Positions 58,677 through 64,000 of a DNA stretch of 64,000 nt are shown here, piece after piece. How positions within the stretch are numbered: position 1 is the first letter of the stretch; every line of letters starts with the position of its first letter. The DNA is from an uncultured Candidatus Saccharibacteria bacterium (GTDB lineage: Bacteria > Patescibacteriota > Saccharimonadia > Saccharimonadales > Saccharimonadaceae), in NCBI GenBank assembly GCA_938039975.1, contig CALHTM010000002.1, positions 1 through 64,000 on the forward strand, read 5' to 3'. The translations under genes and the position numbers were made by a program. The notes beneath the pieces are model-generated. The model was not told the DNA's origin, ran no database searches, and saw nothing but the letters and a program-made list of their open reading frames with translations.

Positions 58677-59591
58677 ATGAGCACGCTTCCTATAGTTCTG
58701 CTAAGGCGCCGCCAAGACTTCTGGCAAAAAAGCCAAGAGACCGCGAGAGAATTACGGCGAGAAGCGCATACGATCGATCCAGAACGTCCGCAGCGCGGTA
58801 TCGGGCGAGCTGCGCACAATCTATTGCAATTAATGCAACAAGTTGAACATCCAACTGCTGAGACCAACCAGCAACAAGAATTTTACAAGCTCTATGGCAC
58901 CTATCGCGACTGGATTGCTGCCGTAACTGCCGAAAAAACAGCTAGAGACTCAAATAGGAGACTTTCTCCTAAAGATCACGAAAAAATTGTTAGTGTGCAT
59001 TCTTCATTCAACGACTCGCTGCGCGAAATTTTTAACCGCTGGGGCACTGCTATCACGCCAGCTGACACAATGCAACTTCTAAATAATTTTATCCCTATAG
59101 CCGACAAACTCCACTACCGCAAGAAAATGGAAACAAGCATAAAAGGTGTACGTACAGAATTACTTGCTGAGCTAGCTCTCGAAAACATGGGCTTTAAAGT
59201 GGTCCGTGCGACTACCGAACAAGACAAGAGAGGTATTGATTATCTTATAACTGACAGCCAGGGAAATCAGACAGCAATAGATGTTAAGTCCTCAAGATTT
59301 AAAGCGAACAAAACCAATGATCGAAACGCTAGGTATTATAATGACGGTACTATAGCTATCTGTCCATTTTCGCCCGAAACCCTCGAAAGTATTCACACAA
59401 TTCTGCCTGCCGATCCATACGGGCAAATGCTGGGACCTTCAAAGGAAATGCTTAAAAACCTATCCGATTCTGGTGTTGTAGATAACGATGAATATGATAG
59501 AATTAAGGATAAATTAGAGGAGCAGATAGCAGATATGCATGAACGAAATAGCAATCCAACACGCACAGGGAAGAAATTAACTCATGTCTAG
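58677..59591 (+). CDS. Hypothetical protein with a PD-(D/E)XK nuclease-like domain
   Basis: A 304-residue protein. Residues 1-150 are helical and highly charged with no known domain. Residues 155-245 look like a restriction-endonuclease fold: an acidic helix with Glu161/Glu165 (TELLAELALENMGF), then RGIDYLI with Asp188, and AIDVKSS with Asp202-x-Lys204, the D...(D/E)xK pattern. The C-terminal 60 residues are charged and helical. Leaderless start. It overlaps the next gene by 8 nt. The role could be DNA repair, processing of incoming DNA, defence, or toxin; I cannot choose. Confidence 0.65.
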   Translation: MSTLPIVLLRRRQDFWQKSQETARELRREAHTIDPERPQRGIGRAAHNLLQLMQQVEHPTAETNQQQEFYKLYGTYRDWIAAVTAEKTARDSNRRLSPKDHEKIVSVHSSFNDSLREIFNRWGTAITPADTMQLLNNFIPIADKLHYRKKMETSIKGVRTELLAELALENMGFKVVRATTEQDKRGIDYLITDSQGNQTAIDVKSSRFKANKTNDRNARYYNDGTIAICPFSPETLESIHTILPADPYGQMLGPSKEMLKNLSDSGVVDNDEYDRIKDKLEEQIADMHERNSNPTRTGKKLTHV

Positions 59592-59982
59592 CGAGACTAG
59601 CTTCTTTGGGGAGGAGACCGGTTCGCTTACTGAATATCACCTAGTCAATCCAGAGAAAGCATGTAGCGATATCGTCAACTCAATTAGGCGCGGAGAAGGA
59701 ATTATACTATTAGCAAAAGTATCTGCCGGCATGGGAGAAACCTCAGTTAAAGATGCTACTCGGATTGAGGAAATTGCGGCTTCGTTTACTGAGTTAAGTC
59801 GAGCAAACGAAGCAAGTTTATTTGGGACTGGCGACTCGCCTCAACTCGAGGCTAGAGGCGTAACCAAACACCCTAACTCTCTGGACTCAAATGATGGTGA
59901 TAAAAAACCTCTGATCGTTGTTTTCCAGCAAAGCGATGGTAATAATATTGATTCCGGACACTTTTTCCTGGTAGCCAAATAA
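59584..59982 (+). CDS. Hypothetical partner of the nuclease-like protein
   Basis: A 132-residue soluble acidic protein without recognised domains or membrane helices. Starts inside the end of the nuclease-like gene (8-nt overlap), so translation is coupled and the products may act together, for example as inhibitor or subunit. Motifs visible: GEGIILLAKVSAGMGE, and a beta-strand-like end PLIVVFQQSDG, HFFLVAK. Confidence 0.6.
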   Translation: MSSETSFFGEETGSLTEYHLVNPEKACSDIVNSIRRGEGIILLAKVSAGMGETSVKDATRIEEIAASFTELSRANEASLFGTGDSPQLEARGVTKHPNSLDSNDGDKKPLIVVFQQSDGNNIDSGHFFLVAK

Positions 59983-60067
59983 TATCCTTGATATTATATC
60001 TTAATGCTAGCCCTTGCTAAATTAAGCTAATCGCAAGCTATTCAAACTTAATCAACAAGGAGGCCTT

Positions 60068-60565
60068 ATGCCACAAACCGAAAGTCTATATACTGGGCGG
60101 CGCATTAATGTCCGCGCTATTATTTATCGCGAAGGAAAAATACTCGCCGTCAAACATCGCCGCGGCGACCAAGCGGCCCCTTATTACGCCGTACCAGGCG
60201 GCGGTCTCGACCCGCGCGAGTCGCTGGCTGAGTGTCTAATCCGCGAATTACGCGAAGAAACTGGCATAACTGCCAAACCTGGCAAATTGCTATTCATCCA
60301 GCAATTCCCATCATCGCGGGCTGGCTACGAAGAGGAATTAGAGTTCTTTTTCGCGGTCGATAATCCTAATGACTTTACCGATATTGACATTAGCCAAACA
60401 ACGCATGGCGCCCAAGAATTAGCGCTTTGCGAGTATATCGACCCGTCGCGGCATGTTCTTTACCCAGAGTTTCTGCAAAGCACGGATATCGCGCGATATA
60501 TCAACGGCGACCAACCGGTTCTCGTCGTCGATAATTTCGACGAACAGCACCAACAACTACTCTAG
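60068..60565 (+). CDS. Nudix hydrolase
   Basis: A 165-residue pyrophosphohydrolase. The Nudix box is complete: GGGLDPRESLAECLIRELREETGI, shown by GGGLDPRE and LIRELREETG (about 38-60). The N-terminal strand RRINVRAIIYREGKILAVKH is typical. Substrate unknown; house-cleaning of damaged or excess nucleotides is the general role. AAGGAGG Shine-Dalgarno. Convergent with the GNAT gene, sharing 9 nt. Confidence 0.92.
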   Translation: MPQTESLYTGRRINVRAIIYREGKILAVKHRRGDQAAPYYAVPGGGLDPRESLAECLIRELREETGITAKPGKLLFIQQFPSSRAGYEEELEFFFAVDNPNDFTDIDISQTTHGAQELALCEYIDPSRHVLYPEFLQSTDIARYINGDQPVLVVDNFDEQHQQLL

Positions 60566-61225
60566 CGTCACGTTTTGCCGCGCCCAATCAACTGCCGCTT
60601 GCGCCCGTTTGCGCGCCTCCAAGCTTTTTCGCGGCGGACGATCATCGCCCCACCATTGCCGCCAAGCCCAATCTGCCGGGTTGAGGCATTCCAGGCAATC
60701 CATGTGGCGCAATCTGCCGTTCACGAACTCTTCATTGCGTTCGGTATAGACAAGTTCGTAGCCGCACTTCTCAAGCGCTCGCCAGCTCGCCGCGTTGCCG
60801 TGGATGACTGCCGACTTAATTCGGTGCAGGCCTAGATTTTCGAAAGCATACCACGTTCGTGCCCGATGGCAAGCACTGGCAATCCCCTGGCCCCAATATT
60901 TCTTATCGGCAATAACTATACCGCTTGTCGCATAATGAACGTGATCTTTGGTTATCTCGGTAAGCGCTGTGTTGCCGATCAGCTGGCGCTTGTCGCCATC
61001 GACAACCCAAATACCCCAAACCAACTTGGTTTTATCCTTGATCATTTCATCATACCAGGCCTGCTCGGTCTCAATCGTCTGCGCTCGGTGCGCTGATAAG
61101 TACTGTGTTACCGTGCCGCGCGCAAAACCCTCGACAAACACCTCTAGATTATCGCGCGCAAACGGCGCCAGTTCAACCGATAAGCCCCTATCGGTTGTTA
61201 ATTTCATCATCGGCCCAAACGCCAT
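60557..61225 (-). CDS. GNAT family N-acetyltransferase
   Basis: A 222-residue acetyltransferase of the RimJ/RimL type: LIGNTALTEITKDHVHYATSG, DKKYWGQGIASACHRARTWYAFENLGLHRIKSAVIHGNAASWRALEKCGYELV contain acetyl-CoA motif A (Q/R-x-x-G-x-G/A, here KKYWGQGIAS) and motif B. A basic C-terminal extension of about 40 residues. ATG at 61225 follows AAAGGAG. Confidence 0.9.
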   Translation of the reverse strand: MAFGPMMKLTTDRGLSVELAPFARDNLEVFVEGFARGTVTQYLSAHRAQTIETEQAWYDEMIKDKTKLVWGIWVVDGDKRQLIGNTALTEITKDHVHYATSGIVIADKKYWGQGIASACHRARTWYAFENLGLHRIKSAVIHGNAASWRALEKCGYELVYTERNEEFVNGRLRHMDCLECLNPADWAWRQWWGDDRPPRKSLEARKRAQAAVDWARQNVTLE

Positions 61226-61298
61226 CGCGCACTCCTTTCGCTTAATTGTGTTTACATTATACACAATTGCAGAGGTTTAGTACACAAATAGTTATAAA

Positions 61299-62570
61299 CT
61301 ATAAACTTTCAATGATACTCTGCAGATCTCTGCGAACTTTGCCAGCAAATTGCTGCAAAGCCGAGCCGCTGCCTGGTTTGGTTTGCCATACTGGCGACTG
61401 CGGGTTAGCTTTTCTCACTAAGTCAGACATTGCTTGAAGAGTTTCCGCACTAACGTTTAGTCCTCCTTTAGCTTCTAGCCTACCGGCTAGCTCTACCCTA
61501 ACATTTTGGTCAAGAAATCCGCCATAAGCCCTCAAGAAGTCTCCCGCCCATTTGTCGGCTCTTTCTTGGTCGAATGGTTGGCGCTCGCCAGGTTTTGTCG
61601 TATTTTGCTCTCCAGCGGCCTGTTTTCCGTCTGACTTCGATACGTCTGCTTCAGATTTTACCGTATTTTTTTGATTGCCATCTGATTGAGCTTCGACTGG
61701 CGATGTCTTATCTTCTGCTGGCTGTGCGACCTGTTCTGCCGGATTTTTCTCGGCGGTGCGATTACTTGTGGCAGGTTTAGCTTCTGTAGCCTCTACCTTT
61801 GGACTTTCGTTTCTAGCGGTTTCTGGCGGCGTGTTTTCTGTCAACGCTTTAGGTTCAGGTTCGCTAGACGGCTTAGTGGCATCAGTTTCTGCTTTCGGAA
61901 TTTCGGCACGCGGCGGCAACGGTGTTTCTTGTACTTTGGGCACAGCATCGCTAGCACTGGTCTCATGCGATACCAGCTCATTTGACTCCTCGCGTATCGC
62001 TGGCTGCTCGTATACTGCTTGCTCAACTGGCGGCCGCGAAGCATATTGAACTAGATTATCGCCTCTATCCCTGTTATGCTCACCACTGACAATACCATCA
62101 ACCAAATCCTCTGGAACGCCTTTTGCTAACAAATCAGCGCGCCGATTAAGCATTTCATCAACACTTTGCGGTCCTCTCTCGGCATCAGCATGCGACGGCA
62201 ACTTACCAGTTATTTTCTCGCCAGTCATGAAAACCCGGCGAGTAGAAGCACGTTCGTTGGTCGGCGCTATTCCGCCGTCAGTAGCGGCTTTATAAGCCTC
62301 GCCGACCAGCAGCTGCCTGCCAGTGTTAGACTCTTGGCGCGCCATAGCGGGCGGCTTATCGCCGAAGGCAATCGCTACTGCATCGCGAGCATCATTGACT
62401 TTCTCGGCCCGGCCAGCTGGCGTCCATTCGTGCGGCGTACTAAAATTATCACCATCAAGAGAGTTAGACTTAACTATCGGCTCAATATCGTACTTCTTAT
62501 AGTCAAACGACTCGCCGCGGCTGTTAGTCACCTCATGAGAAGATATTGGAAAGCGTTCTTTTGTGATCAT
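61299..62570 (-). CDS. Hypothetical protein with long disordered linker
   Basis: A 423-residue cytoplasmic protein. Residues 1-190 are a weakly structured N-terminal part with Arg/Asp-rich helices. Residues 195-345 are Pro/Glu/Ala/Lys/Ser low complexity, likely disordered. Residues 350-423 form a compact helical domain (ADKWAGDFLRAYGGFLDQNV to RRDLQSIIESL). No known family, signal peptide or membrane helix. Driven by a consensus promoter; the leader has an AAAGG site but 17 nt from the ATG. Confidence 0.65.
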   Translation of the reverse strand: MITKERFPISSHEVTNSRGESFDYKKYDIEPIVKSNSLDGDNFSTPHEWTPAGRAEKVNDARDAVAIAFGDKPPAMARQESNTGRQLLVGEAYKAATDGGIAPTNERASTRRVFMTGEKITGKLPSHADAERGPQSVDEMLNRRADLLAKGVPEDLVDGIVSGEHNRDRGDNLVQYASRPPVEQAVYEQPAIREESNELVSHETSASDAVPKVQETPLPPRAEIPKAETDATKPSSEPEPKALTENTPPETARNESPKVEATEAKPATSNRTAEKNPAEQVAQPAEDKTSPVEAQSDGNQKNTVKSEADVSKSDGKQAAGEQNTTKPGERQPFDQERADKWAGDFLRAYGGFLDQNVRVELAGRLEAKGGLNVSAETLQAMSDLVRKANPQSPVWQTKPGSGSALQQFAGKVRRDLQSIIESL

Positions 62571-62598
62571 TTTTGTTTTGCCGTTTACTTACCTTTTT

Positions 62599-62627
62599 AT
62601 ACTAGCATAGCTTATGCTTTTTGTCAA
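62599..62627 (-). promoter_or_regulatory. Promoter of the 423-residue protein gene
   Basis: Minus strand: -35 TTGACA (62622-62627, consensus), 17-bp spacer, -10 TAGTAT (62599-62604). Confidence 0.8.
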
Positions 62628-62685
62628 TAATATTACTTAGATTAGTAATTTTAGCAATACGGCAGCTGCAATCTACCTTTACAAA

Positions 62686-62718
62686 CCAAAAACCGCCTCG
62701 ATACGAGACGGTTTTTGG
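62686..62718. terminator. rpsO terminator
   Basis: CCAAAAACCGcCTCG/CGAGaCGGTTTTTGG, 14 pairs with one mismatch and a 3-nt loop; T-run in the arm on both strands. Confidence 0.85.
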
Positions 62719-62732
62719 CCCAGGCTGCACGT

Positions 62733-62999
62733 TTATTTGCGCAGACCGAGCTTCTCTAGCGTTGCCTTGTAGGCCTCAAAGTCCGTCTTCTCAAGGTATT
62801 TCAGCAGGCGCTTGCGCTTACCTACCATCTGAATCAGTCCGCGGCGCGCCATACGGTCGTGCTTATTGGACTTGAGATGTTCAGTCACCTCTTTGATACG
62901 AGCCGTCAAGATCGAAATCTGCGCTTGCGGGCTGCCGACATCGTTCTCGTTGACCTGAGTCAAAGCAATAGCTTTCGCTTTGTTATCCTTTGATATCAT
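62733..62999 (-). CDS. rpsO: Ribosomal protein uS15
   Basis: An 88-residue S15: GSPQAQISILTARIKEVTEHL, KHDRMARRGLIQMVGKRKRLLKYL are the 16S-binding signatures. Has its own promoter and terminator. A -10 ends 8 nt before the ATG, leaving at most a 1-2 nt leader, so the usual S15 operator in the rpsO leader cannot exist here. Confidence 0.97.
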   Translation of the reverse strand: MISKDNKAKAIALTQVNENDVGSPQAQISILTARIKEVTEHLKSNKHDRMARRGLIQMVGKRKRLLKYLEKTDFEAYKATLEKLGLRK

Positions 63000-63007
63000 A
63001 GCTAATA

Positions 63008-63036
63008 ACTTTAGCAGAGATACGCTAATCAGTCAA
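63008..63036 (-). promoter_or_regulatory. rpsO promoter, leaderless type
   Basis: Minus strand: -35 TTGACT (63031-63036), 17-bp spacer, -10 TAAAGT (63008-63013), ending 8 nt before ATG 62999. Confidence 0.7.
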
Positions 63037-63131
63037 GATTAAGCCATAGCTTTGAGCTAAAACTAAACAATACGTACGACATAACATCTCTGCTATTAAT
63101 CTTACATAATATTGCTAGTGCCAGGACTGGT

Positions 63132-63833
63132 TTATGATTCAACGCCAAAATCAGCTAGCTTTTGCGCTTGGCTAACTTGCCAATCGGCAATCTGCGTACG
63201 GCGCAATTCTTGACAGTAAGCGCCCGTATTTAGCGCTTCACCGATATCAGCCGCCAGGCTACGAATATAGGTGCCGCTAGAGACATGGGCTCGAACTTTG
63301 AGCAGCGGATAAGCGTAATCAAGCAGCTCCAGCGCATAAATCGTCACCGCACGCTCTGGTATATCAACTTTTTTACCGCTGCGAGCTAATTTGTAGGCCC
63401 GCTGTCCGTTAATTTTGATAGCGCTGAACGCTGGCGGACGCTGCTTGATATCACCAACGAATTGCGCTAGGACGGACTTGACGACTGCTATATCCGGCTG
63501 TTTGGAGATGGATGAAGCTTGAATATCATTTTGCGGCTTACTATTTGCAACGTACGGCATAATTTCGCCTTCCGGGTCGCCAGTTGTACTAGTCTGTCCC
63601 AGCCGGAACGTCACTTCATACACCTTATCAAGCTTGGTATAACGCATCGCGTTGCGGCATTCCTTGCCCGTAACCAAAATCAACAGGCCCGTCGCAAACG
63701 GGTCAAGCGTCCCGCAATGACCGACTTTGACTTTTTTGCCAGCCCGATGGCTAAGCACGCGGCGAACTCGCGCCACTACCCCGAAGCTAGTCATGCCTGG
63801 CGGCTTATCAATCAATATAACCCTGTCATTCAT
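63132..63833 (-). CDS. truB: tRNA pseudouridine-55 synthase
   Basis: A 233-residue enzyme making pseudouridine in the tRNA T-loop. IDKPPGMTSFGVVARVRR, GHCGTLDPFATGLLILVTG (catalytic Asp in GTLDPFA), RPPAFSAIKINGQRAYKLAR, and SSGTYIRSLAADIGEAL are the TruB motifs. The C-terminal PUA domain is absent or very short. A TGATATACT extended -10 ends 6 nt before the ATG. Confidence 0.95.
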   Translation of the reverse strand: MNDRVILIDKPPGMTSFGVVARVRRVLSHRAGKKVKVGHCGTLDPFATGLLILVTGKECRNAMRYTKLDKVYEVTFRLGQTSTTGDPEGEIMPYVANSKPQNDIQASSISKQPDIAVVKSVLAQFVGDIKQRPPAFSAIKINGQRAYKLARSGKKVDIPERAVTIYALELLDYAYPLLKVRAHVSSGTYIRSLAADIGEALNTGAYCQELRRTQIADWQVSQAQKLADFGVES

Positions 63834-63839
63834 ACTTCA

Positions 63840-63848
63840 AGTATATCA
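63840..63848 (-). promoter_or_regulatory. truB promoter, extended -10, leaderless type
   Basis: Minus strand TGATATACT; -10 TATACT (63840-63845) ends 6 nt before ATG 63833. Confidence 0.6.
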
Positions 63849-63910
63849 GCATACCCCGTAGCATTGATTCTAAAATCTTTTCAGAGTCAACCTGAAGTCT
63901 ATCCGCAAAC

Positions 63911-64000
63911 TTAAGCTTGCCCTGGAATCTTGAACTGAGCCGGATCATTTGATGTTGGTACCGAAACTGCTGGAGCTGGCGGCGGCGGTAGAGTAGATTC
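63911..64000 (-). CDS. C-terminal end of a proline-rich protein (runs off the right edge)
   Basis: An open minus-strand frame from the right edge to TAA at 63913-63911 encodes 29 residues: ESTLPPPPAPAVSVP, then TSNDPAQFKIPGQA. The Pro-rich end resembles the tail of a secreted or DNA-transfer-type protein, but nothing more can be said from 29 residues. Same strand as truB, about 65 nt upstream of its promoter. Confidence 0.6.
   Translation of the reverse strand, partial: ESTLPPPPAPAVSVPTSNDPAQFKIPGQA

Overview
This 64 kb window most likely comes from Candidatus Saccharibacteria (TM7, Patescibacteria/CPR). The evidence is the start of a 16S rRNA gene, a compact gene layout, genes for a type IV pilus and a natural-transformation (ComM-like) protein, an LPXTG-type surface protein, an RNase J/PNPase decay set, and near absence of biosynthetic genes. 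TGA and TAG both end genes here (for example the genes ending at 24396 and 232), so the standard bacterial code fits and the UGA-glycine code of Gracilibacteria does not. This is my reading of gene content, not a database match.

Layout. 1-5.3 kb: minus strand, gyrB-gyrA-PAP2-like protein running into the 16S rRNA 5' end. 5.3-11.6 kb: an LPHTG surface protein with a small membrane protein, convergent with a VirD4/TraD-like DNA-transfer ATPase and two small proteins. 11.6-13.6 kb: a 2 kb region with no intact protein gene. It holds a 350-nt structured RNA candidate with a strong promoter, a broken zinc-ribbon gene, a promoter-to-terminator small RNA candidate, and tmRNA. 13.6-22.3 kb: comM, infC-rpmI-rplT (infC starts at AUU), rnpB, a 6S-like RNA, an M50 protease, rpmB, an MBL-fold protein, a winged-helix protein, and miaA-thrS behind a T-box leader. 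22.4-28.3 kb: glycosyltransferase, four tRNAs in the wider area, a PrsA-like protein, a PH-domain protein, ndk and a Xer recombinase.

28.3-39.9 kb is one long type IV pilus locus on the minus strand: pilM-N-O, a small protein, pilB-pilT-pilC-pilA-pilD and four minor-pilin-like genes. 40-64 kb: ychF, tlyA, a class A beta-lactamase-like serine hydrolase, efp, rpsF-ssb-rpsR, an EF-hand secreted protein, a lone prephenate dehydratase, ftsK, RNase J, an Rrf2-YhgE/Pip pair, a family 4 uracil-DNA glycosylase without cluster cysteines, pnp, a PD-(D/E)XK nuclease-like two-gene unit, a Nudix protein, a GNAT protein, rpsO, truB and the end of a proline-rich protein.

The most unusual window-wide pattern is in the starts. 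About ten genes have a -10-type hexamer (TAnnnT) ending exactly 6 nt (7-8 in a few) before the start codon and no Shine-Dalgarno, so transcription should begin at the AUG itself (leaderless mRNA). Other genes use ordinary AGGAGG sites. Other points of note are the RNA-rich 11.6-13.6 kb region, the long 25-residue tmRNA tag, and two divergent promoters that share one palindromic -35 element between thrS and tRNA-Val. Coordinates of promoters and RNAs are by eye; none of the searches or folds named below were run.
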